From the NCBI GenBank assembly GCA_002917075.1, contig NTMA01000002.1:186001-250000 (forward strand): 64,000 nucleotides of DNA. The letters run 5' to 3'. Both the position numbers and the translations under genes were made by a program. This document shows positions 12,966-24,424 of the stretch, piece after piece. Each line of letters opens with the position of its first letter. Within the stretch, counting starts at the first letter, position 1. Under the pieces are notes generated by a model. That model had not been told where the DNA came from and did no database searches. It worked only from the letters and a program-made list of their open reading frames with translations. The DNA comes from Hawksworthiomyces lignivorus. Lineage: Eukaryota > Ascomycota > Sordariomycetes > Ophiostomatales > Ophiostomataceae.

Positions 12966-13939
12966 TCGTCTCCCATTTCTATTTTCTTTCCGTCTACGGA
13001 TGGTTTCATAATATTGGAGTTCAGGAAACCCCATTTTCTACCTTATATATAATTAGAGATTCATGAATTAATGAACGCCCTCAAAAATGACCGGAGCTTG
13101 TCGTGGGAGGAATTTGTGTTTGTGGCATTTTGAATACAAAAGCTAGCACAGAAGCAAAGGGCCAGATCCTATCCATCTTTTACTGTTTTTTGCCGTTTTG
13201 TCTCATATGTAGTTAAAGTTCATGATCATTTCTGTAACCGCAGATAATGCCAGAAAAGGGTACCAAATCCAACACGCATACAATTTGAGCAAAAGATAAG
13301 AGATCACAGCAGAGGTGATAATGTCAGAACAAATGACAACGCCGCGTGAAAGACGGCTGCGTGCCTTATCCTGATTTGGATATAGCTTATTTGATAGTTT
13401 TAAAACTCAAGCTTACGTTTGTTTGTTTGTTTCTTTTTTGTTGACGGCTATCATGAGTTGCTATGTGAAATTATTTTCTTGACGACATCTGACTTTAGAA
13501 TCTGCCTACCTCTCGCGAGCTATGCATCTAGTTCCCCATTGGACTCGCTATTTCTTATTGTGATGCTTCCTCTCACAGTAACGGGTGAGTAAATTATAAG
13601 CGTTCTTTAACCTATTTTCTGTGATTTGACTTTCATCTCACTCTGTTTTCACTTTCACGTCAATACCCAATTTTACGAATCTTTCAAGTGATAAATATAA
13701 GTTAAGCACCGGCTACACCTCGTATTCACTTTATTCGTTTTTCTTCGTGCTTTCGTCCTTGCATGCAAATAATTCACAACAAAGTTGAGACAAATTAAAA
13801 AACCCAGTAGCCAGAGAACATTCATAAGAAGAAGAACTAAATTGTCTATCACAAAACTATTTCATTTCCACAACCCGGCTCACATACATACGCATCTACC
13901 GACATCTGTCCAAGACAAATAAGAAATATCCAGTTAACA
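12966..13939. other. Intergenic, no feature recognised
   Basis: AT-rich DNA between two co-oriented genes, probably holding the 3' UTR of the UPC2-like gene and the promoter of the Myb-like gene. Nothing coding was recognised. Confidence 0.5.
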
Positions 13940-14588
13940 ATGTCTCTTCCGACAAAAGCTGATCTGGACAGCCTCAGCTCCCGTGAAAAAGAGGTGCTGG
14001 TTCTAGCCATCCAGTGTCTGCGTGGTGGCGAGCCAAAGGTGGGCTATCTTTTTCCTCTTTCTTTTCTTCATTCTGGATATGCTGTCTCTACTACTTCAGC
14101 TTCTTTGGCACGTATCATATCACTCATTCTTTTACTTTACGATGCAGGTGGACTATGCGCGCCTCGCTGAGGCTGCCGGCATGACTGCGCCGAAGCGAGC
14201 CGCGGACGCTTGGTTCCGGCTCAAGAAGAAACTGCAACTTTCTTTTGGGGGCGACACGGCCACGGCGAAAGCAGCAGGAGCGTCAACGCCCAAGAAAGCA
14301 TCTGCCAAGGGCAAGCGCACGGCAAAGGAAAGTGTCGACGAAGAGGAGGAGGGCGTAGACGAGGAATCTGACGATTCACTCGCCCAGCTTGCAGGCGGCG
14401 GCGAGAAGCAGGAGAAAAATAGCAAATCTAGCCCTCTAAAGAAGAGGAAGGGCCAAGAGAATGCAGCTGCTACAGCCGCTCGCGTTGGCGGCGGCCGCGG
14501 CCGCGGCAAGGGAAAGGCAGTTTTCAGCAATAACAAGAAAGAAGAGGATTCTTCTGAGGACGGTGAGATGATATCAGAAGAAAACTAG
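13940..14588 (+). CDS. Small Myb/SANT-like nuclear protein
   Basis: A 179-residue protein in two exons, 13940-14038 and 14148-14588, joined by a phase-0 GT-AG intron of 109 nt. Residues 1-58 look like the Myb/SANT-like fold of a widespread ascomycete family: SSREKEVLVLAIQCLRG, then across the splice VDYARLAEAAGM, then AADAWFRLKKKL. The rest is disordered and charged: a Lys/Ala-rich segment with KKRKGQ (possible nuclear localisation signal), an acidic stretch with EEEEGVDEESDD, an RGRGKGK patch and an acidic tail. It may bind DNA or chromatin, but no specific function is known to me. Confidence 0.8.
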
Positions 14589-15129
14589 ATTGGCACCATA
14601 TGCATCGAGCCGGAGGAGGAAAACTAAGATGGGAAGGAAAGGAGGAAAGGATACATTGACACAACACAGAGGAGTAGGCAAACTGAAATTTTGGCGGAAT
14701 AACTCATATGAAAAATGGGAAGATATCAGTGTCGATATATGTGCTGAGAGGGAATGGAGGAGCTTTTGACAGTTGTGTTCCTGCGAAGCAATAATTAGTA
14801 GGCAGCAGGCTCTCTCACTTCATGTTCGGCGACCCACTGTACAGTGTAGATCAGGCAGCTGCCAAAAAAAAAAAAAAGAAAGGTAGAATGCAACAAGAGT
14901 TCTCTATTATTGTTCTATCTTGTGTCCTCCGCAAAACAACGATCCGAAAAATACATCCCAGTAGTTATTGAAGAGTAAAGTGTGTGAGAGAGGGTGAGAA
15001 GGTTTGCTTTTTGTCGTGTTGTTGTGTTATCGTGTTGTCGTGTGTCCAGTTGCTTTTTTGTCCACTGGTATCCATCGTTGCCCGTCCTGCTCATATATCC
15101 CAGCCAGCATCAGTCTCAATCCCGCCCCC
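14589..15129. other. Convergent 3' regions
   Basis: Between the tail-to-tail Myb-like and aminotransferase genes. It contains an adenine run at about 14863-14877 and TGT-rich repeats near 15010-15045. No gene is seen. Confidence 0.5.
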
Positions 15130-17125
15130 CTACTGCGTTGACCGAACTACCTGGTCAACGGCCTTGGCAAAGTACTCGACGTTGTTGGTGTTGAGGCCGG
15201 CCATGCTGATCCGGCCGTTCTTGGTCATGTAGACGTGGAACTCCTCCCGCAGCTTCTGCACCTGCGTCTCGCTGAGACCGGTAAACGAGAACATGCCGAT
15301 CTGGTCCGTGATGTGGTTCCAGGTGCCGGGCGTGCCCAGCTCCTCCAGCTTCTCGCGCAGCGCCTTCCGCATGCTGATGATGCGGCCGGACATGGTCTTG
15401 AGGTTCTCCTCCCACTCGGCAAAGAGCTGGGGGTTGTTGAGCACCGTGCTCGCCACGCGGGCGCCGTAGATGGGCGGGTTGGAGATCTCCGACCGCTGCA
15501 GCACCGCCAGCTGCGACTTGACGCGGCTGACGGTGTCTGCCGTGGTCGCGCCCTGCGGGGCAGAGACGAAGTGGAAGGCGCCGGCGCGCTCGCCGTAGAG
15601 GCCAAAGTTCTTGGCAAAGGACTGGGCAATCAGCAGCTCGAAACCCTGCTCGACAAAGTAGCGAACGGCACCGGCATCGCGGGCCAGGTCGCCAGAGGCA
15701 AAGCCCTGGTAGGCGCAGTCGAAGAAGGGCAGGTGCTTCTTGCGGCGGATCAGGTCGGCCAGCTGGTGCCACTGCTCCTCGGTGGGGTCGACACCGGTGG
15801 GGTTGTGGGCGCAGGCGTGCAGCAGGATAACGGAGTGCTCGGGGGCGGCCTCGATGGCGGCGGTCATGCCGGCAAAGTCTAGGCCGCGCGACTTCTTGTC
15901 GAAGTAGGGATAGGTGGCCGTGGGCAGGCCGACATTGCCAAAGATCTGGTTGTGGTTGGCCCAGGTAGGGTTGGAGAAGTAGACGGTGCGGTTGCCGTGG
16001 TAAAACTTGGCGAGGAAGAGGGCGCCCAGATGGACAGCGCCGGTACCAGAGATGGTCTGAATAGAGATGGCGCGGTTCTCAGCAATAGCCGGCGACGAGG
16101 CGCCAAGGATTAGCTCCGCAGCCTTGCTGGTGAAGCTGGCCAGACCGGCAATGGGAAGGTACTCGTGGTTGACGCTGGGGTCGTTGTGGATGATGTCGTC
16201 GGCCTAAAGAGTTAGCACGTGCTCTAACACCAGTAAAAAAAGTGCGCCAGCGCAAGGTGCAGGTGGAGGCGAGCAAATTAGATAGGCGACTATGGCGTGT
16301 CCCGCCATCGTGTGAATAGGATTCCTTTTCGGGCATTTTCGGTGTTTAATCGGGGAGGGGTAGAACAGAGCTCGAGAGCGCGACTTTTAGGCGCGCGGTC
16401 TTTGGTTTCCGCTGTGTCCAGGGGGGGTCTGGGGTGATGGGGTCCGCATGCAAGTGGGGGCGGGACAGCCTGTGCCTGGTGTGAAGGAAGAAAAAAAAAA
16501 AAGGGAGGAGGACAAGACGACACACGGCCAGCAACGAATGGATTTGAGGAGAATGGTCATGGCCTGACGCCACAAGTATGGGGTATGGCCTGAGAATCTT
16601 CTAAGACTCACCTTCTTGACGACAGGAAGAACCCAAGGCTTGCCGCTGTTGTCACGGTAGGCACCGATGCCCTGCAAGAGCGTGTTAGACTGAGCAGATA
16701 GACAATCGACATAGAAAATTGAAGAAACCTGAACAGAGGCAAGGCAAAAGAAAAGGGTCACTTACAAGATCGACTTTGTCTTTGCTGGCATCCGCCCGAT
16801 ATGCGGCCATCAGGCCGAAGAGCGGATCTTCAGGAGCCTGGGGCACGGCATCGGCCGGGAAGCTGGTTGCTGCTGACGCTGGAGTCGCCATGTGGTTTGC
16901 GATGTGCTGCAGGCGTGAAGCTGCAGTAGAGGAATAATTGGAGGTAGAAGCTGGAGAGGAAGCTGGAGAGAATGAGGACGAGGAAGGGGAAGAAGAAAAA
17001 GAAGCTGGGGACTGCGACAAGGTGGGAATTATATGACGCGCAGGTGAGGAAGCTCCTGGTGGTGGGGGAATGGAAGAGGAGCGAGACGAGGAGGCGGAGA
17101 GAAAAGTGGAGCGAGAGTTGGGCAT
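15130..17125 (-). CDS. Aspartate aminotransferase (PLP-dependent)
   Basis: Interconverts aspartate plus 2-oxoglutarate with oxaloacetate plus glutamate. Exons are 17125-16766, 16671-16612 and 16203-15130, giving 497 residues; both introns are phase 0 and GT-AG. The enzyme proper begins near PLFGLMAAYRAD and continues with LGIGAYRDNSGKPWVLP (joined by the first intron), TISGTGAVHLGA, LLHACAHNPTGVDPT and the PLP-lysine motif QSFAKNFGLYGERAG. Residues 1-78 are a Ser/Pro-rich extension with Arg but almost no acidic residues, which could be a mitochondrial presequence. A second in-frame ATG at 16891 (Met79) gives a protein of the length usual for the cytosolic enzyme. The first ATG has A at -3; the second has C. 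The catalytic part is highly conserved, so the family call is secure. Confidence 0.95.
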
Positions 17126-18616
17126 TTTTGCAGCGCGGGTGTGCCCCCGGAGCGAAGTGCGTAAGGCCTATAAGTGGTATAGTATAGTCGTTTTAGTGCT
17201 GTGTGTTCGTCCCAAAGGAAGCGCAGCTGCCCCTAAAAGTTTGGCGAGGACTAATTGCGGAACCGACAAGAAGGCAGGCTGGTGCTACCAAAGAAAAATA
17301 GAAATAAATAAATAAAAATAAAAATAGAAATAAAAAAAGGGAGGAAGATAAGATAGAGAGAGAGCGTCAATTGAAAGCAAGTCGGGCAGACGCCGACAGG
17401 CAGTTCTTTCGAGAAAGCCGGTCGATGCCGACTTCTGTTTCGATGTGTACTGGTAGACTTGTACGAGTCAGAAACCGTCGTCTACTACTAGTAGCATAAT
17501 AGGCTTCTATAGCAGTATCTCACAGCTGACGTGCCGGTGAAAAAAATAGGCGTTTACGGGGGAGTTTTGCCGCCGGCTTCTTCCTAGGTAGGTCAGCCGC
17601 CCTAGATCGGGAAAACAAACAGAGAGTCAAATGCCTAGGCTGCCCTGCAGTAGTGTAAGACGGGACTAAAGGAAAAAGCGGAAAGATGGTAGGCAAAAAT
17701 AAGAGCCCGGTTGGCCGTTTTTTGATTGAAAGCGCAATGTTTCGATGTGTCAAATTCTATGTGTCAAATACCCGCGTCAACGGCAAACCGACTGAGGCGA
17801 GTGGTGGTCGCAACGAACGACAGCAGCGAGTGAGAAGAGCCAACGAAAGGTTGAAATGAGAAAGCCAGGGAATGGTGGTCAAAGAGAGATGACAGAGTGA
17901 GCCGGTCAGCAGCTATTGCGTCAGATGAGGCCACTGCGAAATGACTGGGCGTAAAATATGAGCTGAGAATGCGAATGTGATATATTAAGGATTGAAAGGA
18001 GGAGATCAAGAAACAAAGCAAATGTGAACTGAGTGAATAAAAAAGACAGGAAACAGGCCGAAGGGGCAAAGATATGAAGCAGATGCGTCAAAGTAGATAT
18101 TAGAGGAAAAGAGAACAAATTGCCGTATTCGTGAATTACGCTAGAGGCGGCCCAGCATGTGAAGCAGGCCGAGGCAATCCAAATTCAGGTGGTTCTCAAA
18201 TTTACCGGCTCTTTCACTGCCAGGGAAAAAGTGTCTCAGCCAGCAGAGACACCGGACAGTGCCGGAAAAGAAGCTAGACACATGCTGACGACATGCGGCG
18301 GAGCTTCGTGAAGGGCATCTGATGGACCTAGGAAGCTATGAAAGATGGCCAAATTCTCCCTTTTGGTATCGGTGCAGCACATCGCAAAAGTGGGACATGG
18401 CAGTTCTATCATTGTCGGATTGTGCACCAAAGATGGTGTAAAAGTCGTATATGCATGGCTAGCAGAGCCAAGGCACACATGGAAATTTCGACAAATTGCA
18501 TATCTTAAAGAGGGAAAGCAGAAAGGCTCGCTAATTTATGCTCCAACCACCCTAGACATTTCGTATCGTACAATACCAGATAGCATACTGCCTGCCTCCC
18601 TACGCTGTAGCGGTTG
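17126..18616. other. Intergenic / promoter of the aminotransferase gene
   Basis: About 1.5 kb between two minus-strand genes. It holds the promoter and leader of the aminotransferase (AAATA-type repeats at 17290-17340) and the 3' flank of the SNARE gene. Only short, domain-free ORFs occur. Confidence 0.5.
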
Positions 18617-19917
18617 TCATACAAAAAAATCCCACACTACTACAAACAGACATAGCCCACTCGCCGCGTAGAACGTGTACCGCGCTGTGCTTGGCCGGTC
18701 CAGCGCCTTTTTCAGCTCCTTGTTGCCCTTGGCCACGTTCTCGGCCGTGTTGACCGAGTCGGCCACCATCTGGTCGACGTGCGCCGACTGGATCTCGAGG
18801 TTGCTGACCAGCATAGTCTGCAGCTCCGAGATCTCGACCAGCGACTGCTCCACGCCGCTGTCGTCTTTGTTAGTAGCTAGTTTCACAAGAAAATAAAAGA
18901 GGGCAGAGGAGCGAGCGGATCTCGCGGGTGACCTACCGAACTTTTTCCAGCGTCGTCTCGTAGTATTTGACCATGTCCTGGTTCCCCCGCTCGAACATCT
19001 GCAGCTGCTCGGCGGTCAAGCCGGCGTCGTCTGCCTCGTCGCCCCGAGGCGGCGATGATACGGACCCTCTTCCGCCGCCACCGCCTCCTGGGCCGCCGGC
19101 GGCGGCGGACCGCAGCAGCTCTTCTTCTTCCAGCGCCAGCGCCGTCGCCGTCGCCGTCGCCGCTGCAGAGTAGCCGCTGCCGGCGGGGCTGGTCGCGGCC
19201 GTCGTCGCGGCCAGGAGCGCGCGCTGGCTCGTCGACTCGACCACCATGCGCGCCAGGCGCGCCTCCATCATGGTCTGCTGCGCGCGCCCGCAGACCTGCA
19301 GCCGCTGCCGCAGGTACCAGAGCACGCTCTCGCGGTGGGCGGCGGCCTGGCGCTGGGCCTCCTCGGCGGCTTGCTGCTCGGGCGGCCTGCTGCTGGCCAG
19401 CAGCAGCGACCGCGGCGCCCGGGCGGTGCCCACAAAGGGCAGCCGCACGGACGGGCCCTCGAACTGCTTGCGGATCAGCGCCTGCTGCATCTCCTGGTGC
19501 AGCGCCTCCGCCTCGGCCAGGCTCCGGATCGACGCATTGAGGTCGCGGAGCACGCGCTTGGCGTTGGTGTCGATCTCCTCGCGCTGCGCGTCCGTCAGCG
19601 GCACCGCCGCCTCCTCCCCCCGGTGCTGCCGTCGGTGGTGGTGGTGGTGGTGCGTCCGCCGCGGCGGCGCCGTGGAGAGATATGCCTGCCGCACATCGCG
19701 CAGTTGCTGGGCGAGCGTAGCTATGTGCTCATTCTGGATCTGTTAGCTCGAGTCTGAGCTGAAGAGAAGAGCAAGGGATGTTTCCGCGTACAATCCTATA
19801 GGCCTCCTTCAAGAATCCATCTGTCTTTGCCGCGTCAAATGTTTCTCTTTTTGTCGGGCCACCCTCGTTCTTCCGGAGAAGCTCGTCGAATACTGGCGTC
19901 AAGTCCAGCGCATACAT
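18617..19917 (-). CDS. UFE1: ER Qa-SNARE Ufe1 / syntaxin-18
   Basis: A tail-anchored t-SNARE for Golgi-to-ER retrograde fusion. It has 389 residues from exons 19917-19792, 19739-18937 and 18857-18617. The N-terminal syntaxin-18 domain starts with MYALDLTPVFDELLRK and has FLKEAYRI joined by splicing to IQNEHIATLAQQLRD. The middle is GC-rich with His, Ala and Gly tracts (about residues 80-260). The SNARE helix runs from VEQSLVEISELQTMLVSN through HVDQMVADSVNTAENV, followed by the C-terminal anchor TFYAASGLCLFVVVWDFFV, which ends the protein. The second intron uses the acceptor at 18858-18859; it is the only nearby AG that keeps frame and recreates the VRGVEQSL context. An upstream TTG-initiated extension is not needed, since the ATG at 19917 matches the family start. 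Confidence 0.92.
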
Positions 19918-21629
19918 TGTGCTGGAGGAGGAAGAGCTAGTGGAAGCTGCTGAGGTTCTGGACAAAAAGCTGCTTGTGCTCTCGTAAATGCGAACTTCAT
20001 CTGTGCGTCATCCGTATCTAATCATAATATCATTCACTCTTTTGTCGAGACATCCCAAATTCATCGAGCTGGTAGTCGCATATCCATATTTGCTTGCTGC
20101 AATGCTGCCGTGCTGAAAGAAGCCACGAATTCAAGCGTAGTAGCTCGGCGTGGCTAATGAGAGACGTCAGTCGCTGTGCAGTGCATTAGCCTTTAAAGCT
20201 GAGGCGTGTGGCTTTGTATGCAACGCTGTGGCTTGCGCTGCCCGTTAGTAGCTTTCTACCTAAAGCCAATAAGACCAGCGATAAAATTTTCGGCTCCGGC
20301 CCCACACCGATGTCAGAAGCACGTGAACACCTAAAAAATAAGCATCTGAACGTCATTTTCCATATTTCCCGAGTCTTTGCACATACATACATATGATTGT
20401 GGTCACTCTCTGGTGAGGTATCTTACAGATACAATAGCTGCCATTGGATATCTACGTTCATCTTGGCAAAGTCGGCGCGAGATGTCTGGGTAGGGTAACT
20501 GCCGCTTGGCAGGCCACTGCTTCTTGCGCCCGAGTGACCCCGTGTTGATACGATGAAAAGCCGATCGCCGATACCGCAAGCGCCTAAAGAGATATGCTTT
20601 GGGCGACCGCCGGCTATCATCGATTCCTGTCCTGGCCTGTGATGTAGTATTTGTCGCATTTCTTGCATGCACCCGTTACATCAATGATTGAGTGCCGAAG
20701 TGCAAACCAGATTTTCATGGCCGTGCCGTCAACACACTTTCCCCCTACGTGTGGTCCTGAAAGCAGGTTGGCGGTAGAAGTGCACCCTCTGCATGACCGA
20801 ATGGATTTCCGATTCGTGCGGTTCCTAGACGGTCGTCGGCTTCGGCAATCGACCGGCAGCCTCGATATCACTGCCCTCTTCCTTTGAAATAGCGGTATTT
20901 TCTGCCGGAGCAAAAGGGGAAGGCCTGGGGGTCTCCGGACACGGACCTGGAATGCCACACCGATTGATTTTTAGTGTCATGGGTCTGCTCGAAAAGAATT
21001 GGGGCGCACGGCTGAGCCCTCTCTGTGCGTATTCGTCTCTACGGGAATAACTCCATGGCGGTATTGTCCTTGCAGGAGATCCTGTCTTAACCAAGCAGCG
21101 CTGCCCTGTGCTGTGTCGTGTCGTGTCTCATTCAGATGCTACTACGTATGCGTATGCTGTCCGTCAAATGAGAAGGTCCTGGAGAGGCTAGTGCCGCATC
21201 GTCTCTCCACCATGTGGCTAGGACCCGTTGCAGGCTAGATGGTGGTTGATTTCTGATTTGAACTTGATCCTATCATGACTCGCTCTAGAGAAGTTCCAGG
21301 AACCCAGGTGCCGCTGTGATCTTCGTCCTTGGCCATCGGCAAACCCATCTTGGCCGATGCTGCTTCCGGACCGCAGATCTGGAGGAATTAAAACAGACCT
21401 GGTCCCGTTTTCTCCCCGATCTTGAAAATTTGCTTTTTTTTTTTTTTTTAATTTCTCCTTTTCTTCTTGAGTTTTCATCCTTCTCATTTTTCAAGCCTAA
21501 TTTAATTTAATTTTATTTAATTTTTTTCCTGTCATTGTTCTTTAGTGCTTCTTAAAATTTAATCTTTCTCGTCGGTTCCATTTCTGGCCGCCCAGATGCT
21601 CTATTTAATCCCGTCCATCCAATGCCGCT
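19918..21629. other. Divergent intergenic region between SNARE and MFS genes
   Basis: About 1.7 kb with no secure gene. A minus-strand ORF at 20617-20958 has two C-x2-C pairs but no ATG start. Just before the MFS gene there is a T-run at about 21427-21449 and an AATTTAATTTAATTT-like AT-rich stretch at 21498-21525. Confidence 0.45.
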
Positions 21630-21633
21630 ATGA
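21622..21633 (+). promoter_or_regulatory. Three-codon uORF overlapping the MFS start (ATGA)
   Basis: An ATG at 21622 opens a reading frame of only three sense codons whose TGA stop (21631-21633) overlaps the MFS start codon (21630-21632) as ATGA. The geometry would suit termination-coupled reinitiation if the transcript starts upstream. No transcript start is known here, so any effect is inferred. Confidence 0.4.
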
Positions 21634-23471
21634 GCTTTCCTGAGTCTTTTACAAAAACATCGACCAGTCCCGATGTAGGCGATACAAGTAGCGCCGGGCC
21701 GGCATTGCTTGGCAGCCGGCCGCCTGTCCAGTACAACGAAGAGAAGAACTTGGCTACCGAGTGTGCTAGTCCAATTCAAGATTCGTCCATTTATTCATCT
21801 ACACCCAGCATAGTCGTCGACCATGAGACGACCGATCCCGAGCTGCACGGCGCCATCGTCGAAGATTCCGAAGATGGTGATATTGGCATCATGCGCACGG
21901 CGTCGACGGTCCGGGGAGGGACTAGTGCCGGAGCCGGAGAGCCCGGACAAGCACCCGATAATGCAGATCCAGAGCGCATGAACCGAGTCCAGAGCGGCCC
22001 CGTCTACAGCGTCTTTTCAAACCGCATGAAAAATTACATTATCGTCATGGTGACCCTGACCAGCTTCATCTCGCCCATGACAGCCAACATCTATTTCCCT
22101 GCCCTAGACCCCATCGCCAAGGACATGGGCGTGTCCGTCAGCCTGGTCAACTTGACCCTGACGACCTACATGATCCTGCAGGGCATTGCCCCCACCTTGT
22201 TCGGCGATTTTGGCGACATGGCCGGACGACGGCCGGCCTTTATCATCGCCATTGTCATCTACCTCTTTGTCAACATTGGGCTGGCGCTTGCGCAGAATTT
22301 CCCCGCCCTGCTCATCCTGCGGATGCTGCAGAGCGGCGGCAGCAGCGGCACGCTCGCGCTGGGCTACGCGGTGGTGGCCGACATCGCCGTGAGCGCCGAG
22401 CGCGGCAAGTACATGGGCCTGGTGGGCGCGGGCATCAACATCGGCCCGGCCATCAGCCCGGTGCTGGGCGGCGTGCTCGCGCAGTACCTGGGCTGGCGTT
22501 CCATCTTCTGGTTCTGCTGCATCCTGTCGGGCGTGCTGCTGGTGCCGTACGTGCTGTCGGTGCCGGAGACGTCGCGCAACGTGGTGGGCAACGGGTCGAT
22601 CCCGCCGCGGTGGATCAACATGACGCTGCTCGACTTTATCCAGCAGCGGCGGCACCCGCGTCCGGACCGGCCGGCGCCGCCCAAGAGCAAGATCCGGTTT
22701 CCCAACCCGCTGCGGACGCTGCACATTGTGTTCGAGAAGGACCTGTCGCTGATCCTGGCGTACGCGGCGATCCTGTACATCGTCTTCATCATGTCGGTGG
22801 CGACGCTGTCGACCATCTTCAGCGACCTCTACGGGCTCAACGAGCTGCAGATCGGCCTGTGCTACCTGCCCTACGGCGTGGGCTGCTGCCTGGCCGCCAT
22901 CGCGCAGGGCCACCTGCTCGACTGGAACTACCGCCGCGTCGCCCGCCGCATCGGCTTCGTCATCGACTACAAGCGCGGCGACGACCTCGCGCGCTACCCC
23001 ATCGAGCTGGCCCGCCTGCAGCCCATGGTGCCGATGCTCGCCGTCGGCGTCGCCACCGTCATCGCCTACGGCTGGGTGCTCGAGTACGGCCTGCCGCTGG
23101 CCGTGCCGCTCGTGCTGCTCTTCTTCGTCGGCCTCACCGTCACCGGCTCCTTCAGCATCCTCAACACCCTCATCATGGACCTCTACCCGCAGGCCCCCGC
23201 CACCGCCGTCGCCGCCGTCAACCTCGTGCGCTGCCTGCTCGGCGCCGGCGTCATGGCCTTTATCGAGGCCATGCTGGACCGCCTGGGCCGCGGCTGGACC
23301 TTTACCTTCTGGGCCCTGCTGGTCGTCGTCATGGCCCCCATGATGTGGGCCGTCTACCGGCGGGGGCCGACGTGGCGCGAGGAGCGCCGCGTGCGGCTGG
23401 CGGCGAAGCAGGCCCAGAAGGAGCTGGGAGAAGAAGAGAAGAGGGCCAAGCGCGGTCACCGCGCAGAGTAG
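21630..23471 (+). CDS. MFS multidrug exporter, DHA1 (QDR-like) family
   Basis: A single-exon gene for a 613-residue proton antiporter expected in the plasma membrane. The first ~133 residues are a hydrophilic, acidic cytosolic tail. Twelve membrane segments follow, beginning with IIVMVTLTSFISPMTANIYFPAL. The loop 2-3 signature is GDFGDMAGRRPAF (about residue 191) and the antiporter motif C is GINIGPAISPVLGG (about residue 269). A central hydrophilic loop contains SIPPRW and a Pro/Arg-rich stretch. The C-terminus is Lys/Arg/Glu-rich. The segment order and motif C place it in DHA1 near yeast Qdr/Aqr exporters. Substrates cannot be read from sequence. The coding region is strongly GC-biased at third positions, which produces a long antisense ORF. 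Confidence 0.92.
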   Translation: MSFPESFTKTSTSPDVGDTSSAGPALLGSRPPVQYNEEKNLATECASPIQDSSIYSSTPSIVVDHETTDPELHGAIVEDSEDGDIGIMRTASTVRGGTSAGAGEPGQAPDNADPERMNRVQSGPVYSVFSNRMKNYIIVMVTLTSFISPMTANIYFPALDPIAKDMGVSVSLVNLTLTTYMILQGIAPTLFGDFGDMAGRRPAFIIAIVIYLFVNIGLALAQNFPALLILRMLQSGGSSGTLALGYAVVADIAVSAERGKYMGLVGAGINIGPAISPVLGGVLAQYLGWRSIFWFCCILSGVLLVPYVLSVPETSRNVVGNGSIPPRWINMTLLDFIQQRRHPRPDRPAPPKSKIRFPNPLRTLHIVFEKDLSLILAYAAILYIVFIMSVATLSTIFSDLYGLNELQIGLCYLPYGVGCCLAAIAQGHLLDWNYRRVARRIGFVIDYKRGDDLARYPIELARLQPMVPMLAVGVATVIAYGWVLEYGLPLAVPLVLLFFVGLTVTGSFSILNTLIMDLYPQAPATAVAAVNLVRCLLGAGVMAFIEAMLDRLGRGWTFTFWALLVVVMAPMMWAVYRRGPTWREERRVRLAAKQAQKELGEEEKRAKRGHRAE

Positions 23472-24424
23472 CCCCGCCCGCCTTGACCGGGAGCCCGGCT
23501 GCGAGGAACTTGTGTCGCTGCAGCCAGAGTTGGGAGGAGGCGCAGCCCAATGCAGAAAAGAGACCGTCGTTGTTTTCGAGCCTCCTGACGATTAAAAAAA
23601 AAAATTTCAAATCATGTGGAAATTCGACCTGCCAGCGCAAGGCGACCCATGATTCGTTTCAAAAATAAACTGAATGATAACAAGTGGAAAAAAAAAAAGA
23701 AGAAAAGAAACTGCTGGTCCAATCGGAAGTGGTCCGGAAATGCCTGTCATTCTTGTTTGGTTGATTTGCATGGACTACTATATGGTGCACTTACACCGAC
23801 ATGATAGATCAAAGATTGTGTTATATTTTTTTTGTGTGTGATACCAAAAAGCAAAGCGAGAATGATGTTACTGTTGAAAAGCAGTGGGGAAATTTCACCT
23901 AAGTTCCATCTAATGGGAATCGTACCAGCTGCTCAATGCTAGAGTAGCCTTCGCCCGGCAGCGCTGCGACTGGCCAGCTGTGGTTTGCGTTGGGCCAGAG
24001 ACCAGCCCTCGGGCGCGGCTGGAAATACCCCCGTCGAGCAAACGAGCGCTTAGAGTTGGAGCTCTCTCCGAAAAGCCTACGAAAGGGTACGGGCAGGTTC
24101 TAGTTTACGGTGAATATAATAGGAAAGCCTAATGATCTGGCAGCATCTAAAGAACAAACACAGATGCCTCTTCGGTGAAGAGGACTCGGGAAAGGGGAAA
24201 AGGATGCAGACGTCCTGTGTTTGATAATATCTGCAAAGCTGATTCTATGCAGAGGAACCTCTTTTCATCCATGGTACCGCTGTGCGAAATCCTGATTTCT
24301 ACTTCCCCAACCCAGCCAGGGTAATGCGACAGAAGAATGAGATTGGTTGGATGCCCACGTGTTTTCGTCGAGAAGTGCATTTTGTCACATCGGCCTTATT
24401 CTTCGACGCTTGGACTTTGATTCA
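23472..24424. other. Intergenic, no feature recognised
   Basis: The 3' flank of the MFS gene, with A-rich runs at 23594-23606 and 23685-23710. No coding region was identified. Confidence 0.5.

Noticed and set aside
20617..20958. Minus-strand ORF with two C-x2-C pairs
   Set aside because: No ATG start, no splice model that joins the neighbouring frames cleanly, and no recognised zinc-binding family.
22104..23459. 451-codon minus-strand ORF
   Set aside because: Exact antisense shadow of the MFS exporter; His/Asp/Gln/Ala-rich composition without domains, produced by GC codon bias.
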